Assembly (NCBI GenBank): GCA_011009095.1
Contig: VTPC01002345.1
Coordinates: 124,156 to 188,155, forward strand
DNA from: Ignelater luminosus
Lineage: Eukaryota > Arthropoda > Insecta > Coleoptera > Elateridae
Length of the DNA stretch: 64,000 bases
Direction: 5' to 3'
Shown: positions 45,046 to 59,867 of the stretch, piece after piece
Layout: each line of letters begins with the position of its first letter
Position numbering within the stretch: position 1 is the stretch's first letter
The notes under the pieces: generated by a model
Databases searched by the model: none
What the model saw: only the letters and a program-made list of their open reading frames with translations
Told to the model about the DNA's origin: nothing
Made by a program: the position numbers and the translations under genes

Positions 45046-47724
45046 AATTTATCAATTTGCTTTTGAGCACATATTTTTGGGGCTTCTAATTATGTCTTAA
45101 AAACTGTTAATAATTAATTCACTGCCATAAATAAAAGCTATCTATCTCATGGGGCTAGTTTTAATGCTTGTGTCAGAGAGTAAAATGTCCATCAGAAGTA
45201 ATACTGCGCCAGTTCCTAGTAAGTGTTATGAATTTAGAGTTTATAAGCTTTAACAAGGCACTGCTGTGATTCTTTCTATAATATGCAATTGTTCTTCTGT
45301 TTTGCAAGAAATTTATTTTGTAGTTATATAATGAATTGTTTGTCTACTAAAATATATTGCTGTGATTATGTATTATGTTAGTTACCTAATAAAGTATCGC
45401 TTCTTAGCTTTATTTGCAATAAATGAAGGCATTCATTTTCTTATGTCTCTTTTATGAAAGAGAATGATTTGTTTCACAAGACCTACTGTGCTTTCAAGTT
45501 GTAACATGTGAGGATGTGAAATATCATACTACAATTTAACATGCTATAAATACCCAATTCTTTTTGTATGAATCCTCAACAGATCTTCATATAGCTTTAT
45601 GTTTTCTTTGTTTTTGTGCACAATATAATACAAATGTCAAAACTGAGAATAATCGTGTATGTATTCAATCAGCTTTTAAGAAGAATCTACCTCAAAATAA
45701 CAAGATTATCATCATAAAGTTATACCAAACTAAAGTTAATTTTGTGTCTAATATTCTTACCCAAACAATAGTTTTGAATTTACTAAGGTCAAGTTAAAAT
45801 GAAAAGTAATGAATGCGTTTTTGAAAATCTGAACTATAATTGTAATACCAACTTTATTGGAAAGATGTCTTTGTCGTAAAGTTTTCCTGTCAACCTTTGG
45901 CAAATGATACTCTACATTATTTTGCTTTTATTAAAATTTAAAATTTCAGTTGTTGCTGTGAATACTCAATGTATTTTATGTTCTTGTACACATCCTACAA
46001 TTCTTATCTCTGTACATTCTTTCATAAAATAACCTAACCGTAAATAAAAAGTTTTAGCCACATAACATAATGTAATTAATGGATATAAGGCAGTTGTTTA
46101 CTTCTATATCCACATCAATCATTAATATTATAAACTTGGCAGCTCTTCACCTGAAGATGACTATATAAATGAAATACAAACAACTAATCATTTTTATTTT
46201 ACTAGTCTGTTATGCTATGGATGCCCATTTTTTCCATTATATTACTGTTATTGTCTTACTACAGAGATAACCCATGTACACTTTTGAACTTCTGTTGTTT
46301 TTCATTTTTATTCTTTCTGCCTTCATTTTAGAGGAAATTCAGCTTAAGCTTTTGCTTTTGCATTTAGTATTTGGTAATACTACTGCATTTTTAATTAAAC
46401 TTTGTAGAATTAACACAAGAAGACTGCAGTAAACTTAATCTTCATTGTCGCCGTTCTCTACTAACGAAAATACAGTAATAGGCATAAACAGTTGCAGAAT
46501 CTGATTTATTTTAAATAGAAAGAATATAATAATAATTATCTCCATTCAACAACAACAGGTTCAACTGCACGAGAGCCTAACAGCACTATAAGGATGATAA
46601 TTGTACACTTGGCTGATCCATTAATAAATATATTAAACTGAGCAAACTGGAAACTGAAAAACAATCAATTGTTGCTGATATTGGTGAATTCTATGGTTAC
46701 TAGCTGGTGACTGTCTACTTACTTTATTCCAAGGCCCTTATACAAGAATATGAAAAAAAAATAAAATGTGGTTATGTAAATATCAAATAGAAGAAACAGA
46801 TTACAGCAATGTATTTTATGTTTAATGGCTTTTATAGCAATCAAGCTCTAAGAAAATGCCATGAGTGTTGAATGCAGTATTTATTAGTTTAGCAAACTAA
46901 GTAACGTTAAGTTACTACAAGATAAAAGAAGTTAGTTTTAAGAATCTTAAATGCTATCAAGGCTTATTTCTATGAGTCTTTTTACATTTTAGAGTCAATA
47001 AATAAAATTAGCCATAATTTATAAATAAGGTATTATATATGATACAGATAGTTCTTGGAAAATCTACAGTTAGTAAAAATAGAAAAGTCTACTAACATAT
47101 ACTATAAGTCTATAACCATAGGAAGAATATCAAGGCATATATTTATTAATTTCTATCTGAATTTTCGGTTCCATCATGTACCATTCTTTTCCATTCAACA
47201 TAATGGATTGTTACTTAATAATACTTTTCAATTCTTTTTTTTTTTGATAATTTAAAGTAGGAAATATGAAAATTATTTTCCGTGTTATTTTTTCCAGTCT
47301 TAAGTGTTATCTTCAAGTCAGTATTATGTGGTTATTAATTAATTATTTGCATTATGTTGTTTGTAATGCTAAGTAAACTATACAATATAATTGATTGTTT
47401 ATTTTTATGTTAATAATTATTGTATCCTAAACTAGGGGGCATGAACCCAAGAGTGATGTTAGTTCTGGATTTGGGGCACTTACGTATTAAAAGAAAACGA
47501 ATTATTTTTGAACAATCCAGAACGTTGTCTTTAGGACTCACAAACTTAGGAACTAACACTAGTCATTTACTTATTATGGCAATATAAACTTCTTGAATCT
47601 TTCTTTACGTCTCTCAACTTTAGCGAAACTATCACCATGACTAGTGTAAGCAAGCAACAGATAAATTTTCATTGCATGAATATTTTCTTGCTGATGCTGT
47701 CATTTTCTATATCTCATCTGTTTC
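45046..47724. other. PRMT 3' UTR and intergenic space
   Basis: AATAAA at 45130-45135 and again at about 45388 could end the PRMT transcript. Beyond that, AT-rich sequence with no domain-bearing frame; the open frames at 45564-45797 and 47055-47255 look random. Confidence 0.45.
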
Positions 47725-47728
47725 TTAA

Positions 47729-48653
47729 CCCTTATCCGGGCAAGGTGGGTCCAATGAACCCAGCACCCATTTTACTTTGTCATATTTTCTAAAATATTTG
47801 TCGTAGGGTTATGACTTCTAAGAATACCTTAGGTAGAGTGTTATCAGTTAGTCAAATATTTTAATTTATATTCAGTAAATGAAAAAAAAATTATAAAGTT
47901 GATTATTACATAACCAGGCAAGGTGGGTCCATTGGACCTCCTTACATTTCTATTAATTATAAACAATTCTCTGTAAATTATGTTTATCTTTTATTGTTGT
48001 AAGTTTCAAATGACAATATTAGTGATAATTACAGTGTTTATGGTTTTATGAATATTGTAGAATACAAAATTATGAAATCGACTGAATTGATATTTTTTAG
48101 GTGTGAATGTATTGAAATACGAAAATAAACTGCCCCCTTATAAAAATTGCAAATGTTGAGAATTTTTAAAATAATTTTGAAAAGGTCTTTTGTATGTCTG
48201 GTAGTATCAAATAAAAATCCAAGGTTAATTGATACTTTTTTTGTGCCTTTGCTGCCTTTTTAGGTAAATTACTTTATATTCTTGAGTTTTAAAAGTTTTA
48301 CAATATTATGTCCAATAAAAGAAAACATGAATTTTGCAAAAATAACATACAAGTTATAAGATATATGACTTTGTACAAAAATTATACAGAAATGAATACC
48401 CAATACAAAAATATGGTTTTTGAGTTTCTGATGCATTTCTAGGTAAATTAAGTTATACGATTTTGCAGAATTATATCCAACCAGGGAAGACATTTACTTC
48501 TAGTCATCTTAAATAATAATTGTTTTTATCTTATTTAATTACCCGTGTATGCAATACTAACAAAAAGTACCACACAAACTTTATAATGCAAAGGTGGGTC
48601 CATGGACCCACCTTGCCCGGTAACGTAACTAAAATACGTTGCCCGGATAAGGG
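47729..48653. mobile_element. piggyBac-type MITE, 925 bp, TTAA flanks
   Basis: CCCTTATCCGGGCAA at the left and TTGCCCGGATAAGGG at the right are perfect inverted repeats directly flanked by TTAA (47725-47728 and 48654-48657). TTAA targets with CCC-starting ends are diagnostic of piggyBac. Inside, GCAAGGTGGGTCC recurs at 47742-47756, 47919-47931 and, as part of the palindrome GTGGGTCCATGGACCCAC, at 48594-48611, as expected of subterminal repeats. No transposase frame. Confidence 0.93.
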
Positions 48654-48659
48654 TTAACT

Positions 48660-49330
48660 CTGTAATTCTCTTGAACTAAAGCAGCATTTATATTTGCCTT
48701 GAATTATTATGATTATACAAAGAATCTTTCTATGATATGATAGTAAGAATCTAACATTTGCACAAGGGTTACCATTCTCATTGTAACACTGTAATGGTAT
48801 GTACTACTTCTATTATGCTGCATATTGAGATAAACTTCCAGCCACAAAAAACTAGAATGGACCAGTTAAATAGCAAAATCTGTAATTTATTATTACTGAT
48901 GATTTTCACTTCATAAAACAAAAGAATAGCTAGTCCAACTTTACATCACTGGAAAGCACTAAAACCATACTATTTAGTAATATGAAAATCAAGTAGTGTC
49001 CCATTTAAAAGATTTGCATTTACACTCCACTGCTGAAGTAAAACAAAAGATGATGGAAAAGATATTTTTCTTTCTGGAGTAAATTCTCTGAAACCCTTAC
49101 TTGGTCGTTCTTTCCTCTTGTCTCTCACTGAGACATTTGGCTTTAAGGGAAATTGGATGTTTTCGTTCTTAGTGAATATCTAGTAGACAAGCTGCAAATT
49201 TGTTTGAAAAATAAAAGCAAAAAACTGATTTCCAGAATAGGTCACATTTTTCTATTATTTGAATAAATCGTTTAACATAATATATATTTTTATTAGAATC
49301 TAAAGGCATTATATTACAAATGAACATTCC
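48660..49330. other. Intergenic, no gene seen
   Basis: Between the piggyBac MITE and the stop codon of reductase copy E; the right part is probably the 3' UTR of copy E on the minus strand. Confidence 0.45.
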
Positions 49331-49338
49331 ATTGATAT

Positions 49339-50753
<1,415 letters not shown>

Positions 50754-50759
50754 TTTGTG

Positions 50760-53090
50760 GTAAATATTATGGTGAAATTCCACAAGCAATAAATTAGTAT
50801 GTTTAGAGGATGATTAACTGCAAGTTACCAAATCACTTATTATTTGCGTTATTTCTAATAAAAATTGATTGATCATTACTTAGATGTATCTTGCCTGTTA
50901 CATAACTTTTAACATAGGTACCATTATTTTATTTTTGTTGTAATCTATTTTATATTAAGGTGATAAGTTTTATCATTATCAATCGTATCTAAGAAATTAA
51001 TAATAAACTTTTACAATTCTATTTTTTTTTGTTCTCATTCACTTAAAGTATTAACAATTGCAGATTATGCAGTATTACTTCTAAATTCAATACAATTGTT
51101 TTTAAATGAAGTAAGTACTTATTTGTTATATTTAGTTGATACATATATATAGACAGATTGGCTAAAAATTGATAAGATTTTTGCTATTAAACAAAACCGA
51201 CCCTTTTAAAGCTGTTTTATCATTGAAGTGGAGTAGTTTACTCTGCAGTTGCATTGAGTGGACCAGATGGACCTGATAAATTTATTAATTATATACGTAA
51301 AAAACAAATTAGTATGTTAACTAGCTAGATAGCAGAAGCATCAGGTGGAATATCTTTCCTACTTATAAAAACAACAAATTTTTAGGTACTCATGTCATCG
51401 TACTTAAGAACCATGGAATTCAGTTTCATATGCACTTGTTGATCTTAACTCTCCTTAATATTTACATAAGAAAACTTGCATTACAGTAGTCGATGATATA
51501 TAAAGTTCTAAAATACACAGTCCAGTTTTGTTTAAAAATCTGATGTTAGAAGTATTGAAGTCAGTATTTCAGTGTCATACACCATGCCTCTGCAGGCAAA
51601 GAGGTTGAAAGAAGTTCTGACTTGCTTATTGTGGAATATACTACAGTAGTGTGAAAAAAGGACTTGCATTACTTTAAAAATTGAAGAATATTCTAAATGC
51701 AGTTTTCAGATAGTATATGTGGCCATGTGTTGCCTGTATCGCACAGGTATTAGTCACAATAATTTTATATAAAAAAAACATAAGTTTTGATTAAAGAAGA
51801 AATTAATTGATAAACAAATTTATTTCTAATTACAAGATTATAATAGACAAAAAAGGAAAAAAACTTCAAAATTACACAATATTACTTAAATCTAAACTAC
51901 TGTCAGTATTTGATTGGCCAGACATTGTTCTTGACATGGAATTCACCAGCTTTCGAAATAGCAAGCTTGAACTAGAAATTCGATTAATTCAGTTTTGGTT
52001 GTTTTTTTAGGTATGATGCTTGGCTATCCTTTGAAATAAAGTATCTATGGACTGCCACAATGTAATAGATTGATCTGATATTTTGAATATGCAGTGTGCC
52101 CAAGTTAAGTCGCTACAAGTAGGTAGACAACACACTTTGCATATAATGGATATCTTCATGATTACCAAATACAGTTTCCAATTTTTAAAAAGGATACCAA
52201 AAACTCAAAAATTATTGGTGTACATTGCTTGTCATTCTGACAATAATTCATTCATTTATTTAGTAATTATCCAACCTTACATTACCTGTAATGACATCTT
52301 TAAATCGTATAATAATAGGCTATTGGGGTGAAGCAAATGAAGCGCCGCACAGTGATTCAGAATGAAAATTTAGACGGACAAAAACCATAGATAAGTTTTG
52401 CAAAGTCAAGCTGGGATTATTTTATATTACTGATAGTCTTCGATAAATAATACAGGCTATTAAAAGTTAAGGTATGAATTAAAAAAGATTCCTAACTTTA
52501 AAAATCAGTCTTGCCATTAATTTGATGTTTTTATGGCATCAAAGCAAAACAACGACAATAGGTAATTATCAAAACTTAACACTATCCTTATATATTAATT
52601 ATCAAAAACTGAAAGTTCCTAATCAAACGTCTTTAATATACAGGGTGGTTTCAGATGGGCTTTACAAGAGGAAAGATTTAAAACACTTTTCTACTATTCA
52701 CTTTATGGTAAAAACGATTATTTACAAAATGTTTTATTGTACTTATAAAAGCACATTATTTTGCAAAGAATGATTTATTCGGAAATCAAACTGCCTTATT
52801 TGAATTAATGGATTGAAGTGTTGTGCAATTTTAGAACAAAAATGTGGTCTCCTTGTTCCATTACCTTATTATATTTTCAGTTTTTGAAACAAACAGGGAA
52901 TATCTACAAAGAATAATTTTCTGCTATAAAAACAATAACAAAAAGGTTTCTCGTTATGAAAAATTTATCGGGAACTTCTATAATACAAAATCAAAATAAC
53001 AAGGATAAAGGTCTTAGTTACTCAGATGTGATGGATGTGATCCCATTTTCATTATTTACATCTACATTAGGGCAGTTTAGCAAACTAATG
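50760..53090. other. Intergenic, no gene seen
   Basis: AT-rich. A TATACAGGGTGGTTTCAGAT word at about 52638 matches the ends of the dispersed TATACAGGGTG repeats found in the PRMT intron; the matching other end was not identified. Open frames on the plus strand at 52083-52331 and 52522-52773 have no recognisable domain. Confidence 0.45.
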
Positions 53091-53106
53091 ACATTTTTAT
53101 TCAAAA

Positions 53107-53885
53107 CATATGACTTTTTAGGGGAAGCAATCGAATACCAGAAATATATGGTTCCGAAGACGTCAAAAGAACCCGTATTAAATCTGAATTGGTTGACTAT
53201 CTGGAAATTTTGCGTATGTTGTGTTCTCTGAAAAATCTTAACTCTTTGTGTCGCGATTCTTGAACATCTTCTGATAGTTGACCAATAGATAGTTGAAAAT
53301 TATTTATTACATGTTTACCATGCAATAAAATTTTGTGTAAAGTAGGTGACACGAGATACCATTCATGCAAATTAACGTAGATTTTGGCAGTATCGAAAGC
53401 ATATAAATCGTACAGCTGGGGGTCTACATCATATCCAGAACTTAAAGCTTTTAATAGAACACTGAAACGGTATATGAACATTTGATCTATTCCTGTAATC
53501 CTAGCAAATATTTCAGGATCTTGAAAAAAACGTCTGGCAGTATTACCGTCATTCGTGTTTCCAAAACCGGATTTAGGAATATCTATTAACAGCCCAGTTT
53601 CTTGACGGAATTGTGATATCGTGCTTTTTCTTCTGGTGTCACATGTTTTTGTTGACCTGCCCTTGTTTGTACCACTGTTTAAAATCTAATTGATATGCTA
53701 TATTTAATAAACATTCCAAAGACCAAATATATGCATGCAATGAACTTATACCTAAATAGAGAACCTTCGGGTTAACCGGTTTTTGTTTCACAGTATCTAA
53801 CTGATTGAATTCCCTACTGCTTGCTCCACAGATATAACATGTTTGAGTAGACTTGGTATCCATCAATGCATTGCAAACCTTGGAT
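53107..53885 (-). pseudogene. Transib (RAG1-like) transposase relic
   Basis: Minus strand, C-terminal third of a Transib transposase in three shifted frames. 53639-53885 gives VCNALMDTKSTQTCYICGAS, with the CxxC of the zinc-binding insertion, then SSLHAYIWSLECLLNIAYQL. A shift leads to DIPKSGFGNTNDGNTARRFF near 53540-53600. A further slip in a run of T/A leads to the frame 53197-53500 with DPEIFARITG-like sequence, YDLYAFDTAKIYVNLHEWY, HKILLHG and LSEDVQESRHKELRFFREHN. After a TAG, TNSDLIRVLLTSSEPYISG continues in frame. The S-E-x-x-x-E-S-x-x-K..R-x-F-R block corresponds to the catalytic glutamate region that Transib shares with RAG1. The N-terminal two thirds are not recognised upstream. Confidence 0.75.
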
Positions 53886-53899
53886 ATTTGTTAGAAACA

Positions 53900-55568
53900 T
53901 AAATATTCATCTTGAAAAGATCACAAAAAGAAGAGATTGAAAGGTGAATTTCCGAGAATCGTAGAATGCAAAGCAGTTGACTTAACCTAGCATTTACTTC
54001 AATAACTTTTTTAATTACCATCCCAGAATATCGAAACCAAAACCAGTCGAATCCTGGAAAATGTTGATAAACTCGGTTTCGACATCTTTAGTAGGAAGTT
54101 TTCGAGAAAAACTGATCTAAACAATAAACGACTAGTTGCAAAACAAGTGGTTTCGATATATTGCGATTTTTAGTTCAGATTCTCCCGTAAGACGCCATGT
54201 ATTTGGAAATTTTATTTAATGTTTCTAAATTAGTTTCCGTAATGCAAATTAAATAATTTGTTTGATTTTGAGTTTGTTCGGTAGCCTTTGTTTTATAGTA
54301 CGTATGATGACATACATAAATAACTCAAAAGTGACATTCTTTGCATAAAATAAGTCCTCCAGTTCTTCAGCACCCTTGGACAAGGTGACGGATTGTAAGG
54401 TTTGCATCTCTATGGAGCAGGTTATCATTCTATAGGGATTTTATGCTTTATAAATTGTGGTTCCCACGAAAATCGTTTGTATGCAATTTTTGTTGCAATA
54501 AGCACTGATTGGTCAACATCAACTGAAAAGCTGCTAATGCAGCGGACAGTAACAGAACTTCTAAGATTTTAAAGGAAATGTTGAACGACTTTTTCAAAGT
54601 TTTCGTAAGAATATTAATACAGCAGCTAAAAGTCGGTATTAAGTATAATGAATTACATATGTTACAATTTTTAAATCTCTTTGGCTGTTACCGTTTTAGT
54701 AAAATAATTACTAAAAATAGTGGGAGTTTTTAGTTCGCCTATCTTAGCTATAAAAAAAGGTATAAGATTAAAATCTCCGATTTGTTTAAAGCCTGCTAAA
54801 ATCATACATTGGAAATAATAAATCCTAAGATACATAAATGGCAAATAGAATAACCTCTTATGGTAAAATTAAAATCATTAAAGGAAGATAATGTTAATAT
54901 TTATACGTTTGAATAATGCGCTATATTTCTTAAGCCGCATTTGATTGATATCACGTAACATACATTCCATAAAATAGTTTCAGACATAATTTAAGATAAG
55001 TAGTGTACGGACAGTTACCAATGTAACGTACAGGAAATTACTCATTATGCTATTCTGCAACCGTTCCTACTCTACTCAATTATTATTGTTAGAAGTTTAT
55101 TGCTAAGAGATACAGCAAAACAAGAAAAACCCAGTAATAAACACACGCAGTTGTTACTATTTATGAATATTTATATGTTGGGTATTTCTCTGTTAATTTT
55201 ATAGTCTTGTTTTGATTCAGTGGAACAAAATAATTACTGGACTTCCATGATCTTTCATATTGCTTCCATTTACATAACCAGAAAATATACTGCTGCTTAG
55301 CACTTTTCTCACTAAAAGTAATAACTAGACTTAGGATTGTTATGTGGGTTCATAACAAAATAAAGATAAAATCTTGTCAACGTAATATATTGAAAATTCG
55401 TACAAATATAAAACAATTAAATACAAAATTCAAATATTATAAATTGAATGTCGAAATTTAAATATTAAAATTAAATGATCAAATACTAAAACTTGAATGA
55501 TCGAATATTAAAAAATAGAATGTCGAATACTAATAATTGAATGATGCAATTCTACGCACCTTTTGTAT
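53900..55568. other. Intergenic; may hold further Transib remains
   Basis: The expected 5' part of the Transib element should lie here on the minus strand, but I cannot align it. The segment 55390-55560 is A-rich with repeats of the type AATTGAATG-TCGAATATTAAA. Confidence 0.4.
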
Positions 55569-55571
55569 TTA

Positions 55572-56616
55572 ACACATGGGCTGAAAAGTCCCAGGCCTAA
55601 CAAAGAAAACACGATTTTTTTTGTTCAAAATTAGCTTTATTCATCAACGTAATTTCCATCAAGAACAACGCAATCATTCTCGCGCCGCTCTAACAAAATT
55701 TTTTTCTTTGCCATATGCGGTCGTTTCTTTGCAATTTCGGCCTTCAAACGCTCCAATAACGCTATATAATATTCACTGTTGATGGTATTTCCCTTCTCAA
55801 GATAGTCGATGAATATTACACCACGCACATCCCAAAATACCGAGGCCATAACCTTTCCAGCCGATTGTTGTGCTTTCGGTCGCTTTGGACGAGGTTCACC
55901 AGTTGCTGTCCACTCAGATGACGATCGTTTTGATTCCGGAGTGAAGTGATGGATCCATGTTTCATCCATTGTCACATATCGACGCAAAAATTCCGGTTTG
56001 TTACGTTTAAACATGACCAAACACTGCTCAGAAACATCAACACGTTCTTGTTTTTGGTGAACAGTGAGCAAACGCGGCACCCACTTTGAGCAGAGCTTTC
56101 TCATAGTCAAATGCTCATGCAATATAAAGCCAACACGTTCTTTTGATATCTTCACAATGTCAGCTAACTCACGCAACTTCACTTTTCGATCATTCAAAAC
56201 GATTTTGTGGATTTTTTTGATGTTTTCTGGTGTTACCGCCTTATTTGGACCTCCACTGCGTTCTGCATCATCGGTGTCTCTACGACCACGTTTGAAGTCA
56301 GCAAACCAACGTTTTATTGTTGTTTCTGATGGAGCGGAGTCCCCATAACACTTTTCAAGCCATTGCTTCGCTTGAACGGTATTTTTTCCCATCAAGAAGC
56401 AGTGTAAAATTAAAACACGAAATTGTTTTTGATCCATTGTTTTGAAAATAACAAAAGTAGCGTCACTCTTAGCACAATAACTCACAAAATAATGAATAGA
56501 ATATCATGAAATTTTAACAGCTGTCTTTTGAAGGTTAGTACTAACTGAAAAAGTGGTGAATGCAATAGAACTAGCGCCATCTATTTGTTAGGCCTGGGAC
56601 TTTTCAGCCCATGTGT
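55572..56616. mobile_element. mariner element, 1045 bp, internal deletion
   Basis: Inverted repeats of 33 bp (ACACATGGGCTGAAAAGTCC...) are identical at both ends and flanked by TA (55570-55571, 56617-56618). The transposase lies on the minus strand with no stops but lacks its C-terminal catalytic part, so the copy is about 0.2-0.25 kb shorter than a full mariner. Perfect TIRs and an undamaged reading frame mean a recent insertion. Confidence 0.95.
55637..56437 (-). pseudogene. mariner transposase, in-frame deletion of the catalytic end
   Basis: From the likely start MDQKQFRVLILHCFLMGKNT the frame runs 266 codons to the native end (VVLDGNYVDE); full-length members are about 340-350. The two N-terminal helix-turn-helix motifs are complete (QAKQWLEKCYGD..TTIKRWFADFKRG and VKLRELADIVKISKERVGFI), as are the linker WVPRLL (119-124) and the first catalytic Asp (TMDETW, D158). 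After KKRPHMAKKKIL the frame jumps to LERRENDCVVLDGNYVDE: the HQDNAPCH-type and SPDLAPSD-type blocks, with the second and third catalytic Asp, are gone. The open frame extends 16 codons upstream, but the Met at 56437 matches family N-termini. Confidence 0.92.
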
Positions 56617-56619
56617 TAT

Positions 56620-57080
56620 AGGTGCAAACATATCTAGTTCATTAACACGTCATAATGCGACTCATTTAAAGATGTACAAAGGAATTAATGAGATCACACA
56701 TTTTATAAACAATTTCCCACGAAAGGGATGCATTAAAATATGCACTTTAAAATTCCATTTATTCTAAATGAAAATGTAAAAAATAACACTAAATATACCA
56801 TACCCTATTAAAAATAAAGAAAAATTATTTTGAAACATCATAAGTTTAATTAGATTTTTAATAATTAAATCTAAACAACCACAAAATTCCTAAAAAATTT
56901 ATTTTATATGCAGAGCTATTTCTTGTTTAGTGTTTCGTTATGATCAGTCATTTCTGAAATCTATCATTTTCCCACTTATGGTGGGTTTTTCTGAGCCGCA
57001 TCACATTTACGTACATAATAAGATTGATTTAAAATAATAATACGTCTCTTAAAAGAGTAAACGCCTTCCTGACATTGCTT
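56620..57080. other. Intergenic, no gene seen
   Basis: AT-rich; nothing recognisable. Confidence 0.45.
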
Positions 57081-57084
57081 ACAT

Positions 57085-57720
57085 AACAAATGCTGATACT
57101 ATACACACAGATTTTAGAAACACGTTTGATAAAGCTGATCATAATATCGTGATATGCAAACTCGAAATAATGGGGATTCTCTTGGATCTTGGATATACTA
57201 AATGGATTAAATTTTATATTTTTAACCAGCTAATGTCCGTAAAATTTAATGGTCTTCTGCACAGATGCATCTGTCTGCTTTGTTGATCTCCAGGATTCTC
57301 ATCTTGGTTCACTTCTTTACATCGGCAATGTTAATGATGTTGTTGATTGCATTAAGAATTCAAATGTAATAATGATGATATAAAAAATTCTCGGAAAACA
57401 GAAAACTTTAACGATTACTATTTGTTTATTTCTTTGACTTTAATGTTTCTCTCTCTCTCTCTCTCTCTCACGGGCAAATTATATGAAAGACCTTGTAATA
57501 ATTCTTGACATTAAATTAAACTTTTCAAAACACATAGAATATATAGCGAAAAAATTCGTTCGACATTTTTAAGTTTTTAATTTTGGTGGTTTTCAGAGAT
57601 GGTAGCATGGTAAATGTCTTTTTAATTTTAAATACTTTGAAGGTCTTTCTTTATCGATATTTACCACTTTTGAATATCAACAAATTGCATAATCGTAACT
57701 CCATACTACTGGATACTCCT
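57085..57720 (+). mobile_element. LINE reverse transcriptase fragment with (CT)n insert
   Basis: Plus-strand translation gives YTDFRNTFDKADHNIVICKL, the F-x-K-A-F-D-x-V-D-H block of jockey/CR1-type RT, followed by TKWIKFYIFNQLMSVKFNG and, after a shift, GSHLGSLLYIGNVNDV (G-S-x-L-G-P-L-L-F-x-x-x-I-N-D). The FADD catalytic block is not seen. A (TC)n microsatellite of about 22 bp at 57449-57470 interrupts the relic. Beyond 57600 traces of the post-RT region are visible. Confidence 0.7.
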
Positions 57721-57724
57721 AAAC

Positions 57725-59867
57725 ATCTTATTTAATTATAGGAAAACTGTTTTTATTTCCAGATATCTTTTCATATATTTCGAATCATTCACAATTTATT
57801 ATTACATAGTAACTTCCATATACTTATATCTATTTATAGAAAATCCAATCAAAGGTAAAATACAAAAGCTTATATAAAGATAAAAGTTTATTACATTTTA
57901 TTATACAAAACAATTTTGCTAACAACTTCAGTCTACATAACAAAACACAATGAGTTTCCTTAGCCTTTGTAGAAATGATATACATAGATAATATCAAGTA
58001 ACAGTGCTTTATTTTTAACGTTAATCAATGTAAGTGCATTAAACTTTTGAATTATATAGGTTATGAACCACAATAATTTGAATTCTCAAAATAATGCTTA
58101 AATATTCTAGATAGCGTTTATTTATAATATATTGCAATGGTACAGGATCACAAGAAATTGCGAAAATAAGATATCTAGAAATTCTCATCTCAGCTCATCT
58201 TAAATCACTTGAGTCTATAGCACATGGTCTAACTTCAGTTTGTTACAGAGTTGCATTCAAAGTTTTAATTTGTTATTAACTTTAACAACTTAACCAAACT
58301 TAAGTAACGTGATCTAGATTAGTTGTCCCCTCCGTTAGAAGAATGCCTTCCTATCCTCCTTTACAGTCTACATCTTCATGGTGTTCACTACCTTTAATTG
58401 TTCCCAACCAGATCAAGATATAAGTGGAGAAAGCACCAGACAATCTCAGAACACCCACAGGAAAAACATCATGGTAATTCAAGATGCCAGAGGGTAAAGT
58501 ACCATACTAAATCAGGATATCATGGGTACTATACTATACTCTACTACTATACTATATTCTACAATATTACATTACATTTTTTTGTGTATGATTCTATGTT
58601 AAAATTCATTTTATATCTTTACGTGAATTATTGTGCTTTCATTAGATTAATTGTTTTTCTCCAATCAGTAAGGTATCATGCAATAAGTAAAATTTTACTA
58701 AATTCTAACAGAATCTTGCATTTTTTTAACAGAGTATTTATCGTTTTAAATTAAATTTCAAATAGAATTTCACAAGTGACTTGTATGGATATTTTTCCAA
58801 AATTAGGGTGGATTACAAAGCGATTAATGTATAATGTTTTAGAAAACTTGATTTTATATAGCAGTAAATGCAAAAGACAGTTTAAGATTTTGAAGCACAT
58901 CAATGGAAAACTTAACTAGTAGATGAGTGTCACTTTTATTTCTGATAATGTTGATCAATACTAGAAACGGTAAATTATTGAAGAGTGTGTAATAAATGCA
59001 ACATAAAACGTTAAAAAGATTTACAGTTTTTTATTGCTATTAAAAAATGCATAATCTTAATACAAAACTTTTCTTCCTTTTATGATACAGGTCCATCTAC
59101 TTTTATACACATCAATAGTTTGACTATTTTGTTGTAAGAATACAAAACCTGCTCAACTTATTTCGAAAATATCATGTTATTGAACGAGATTCCATGTATG
59201 ATTTGTACCATAGTAAAACCACATTTGTGCAGTTATACATTAATGATAACTTATTTTAATAAGAATTACGTAGATAATAGGGTATAAACCGTAGCAAATT
59301 GGATCAATTTATTTTCATTACCAAAAGAAATCGAGAACAAATTTGATAAGTTAGTCTTATTAATTATTAACCATTGCACCTTTGTCTTTTAATTTATTCA
59401 CTAAAATTTTATGATTTTCCATGTGAAATAATGCAAAAGCGAGAATTATCCTAGATTCCATTCTAATAAAAAAATTCTATTTCTTCTGCAGTTTCTTAAA
59501 ATATAACTTTGTTCTCAGGAAATTTTAATAATGTAAAACTGCTTTCTTAGCAAAGTTAATATTTTTTGCTTCTCAGGCATCAGAAGAAATGTTGTTTACA
59601 GCCACAGCAGCTGCATGATGTCCAGTGACAGAAGGAAGTCTGCCAGTACTAATCGAAGGTTGTTGTTCGACGACTTTATTTTCTGGTTAAAGGTGTATCA
59701 ATATCATTATGTAAAGTTAAACTGATACGAAACTGAGTTGGTATGACGTTTGATCGGATTTGTCTCGATTTTCCTAAAAATCCATTTATGAAAATTTACA
59801 TAGACTAACCCGATAGCTCCTAATTACCATGGATACAATAATTGTTTTCACAATATTGCTTCTGTGG
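57725..59867. other. Intergenic and probable 3' flank of the LRR gene
   Basis: AT-rich. The open frame at 58398-58754 starts in Lys/His-rich sequence and runs into TACTATACTATAC-type low-complexity repeats (58536-58570), and does not look like a gene. The last few hundred bases should hold the 3' UTR of the LRR gene. Confidence 0.45.
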
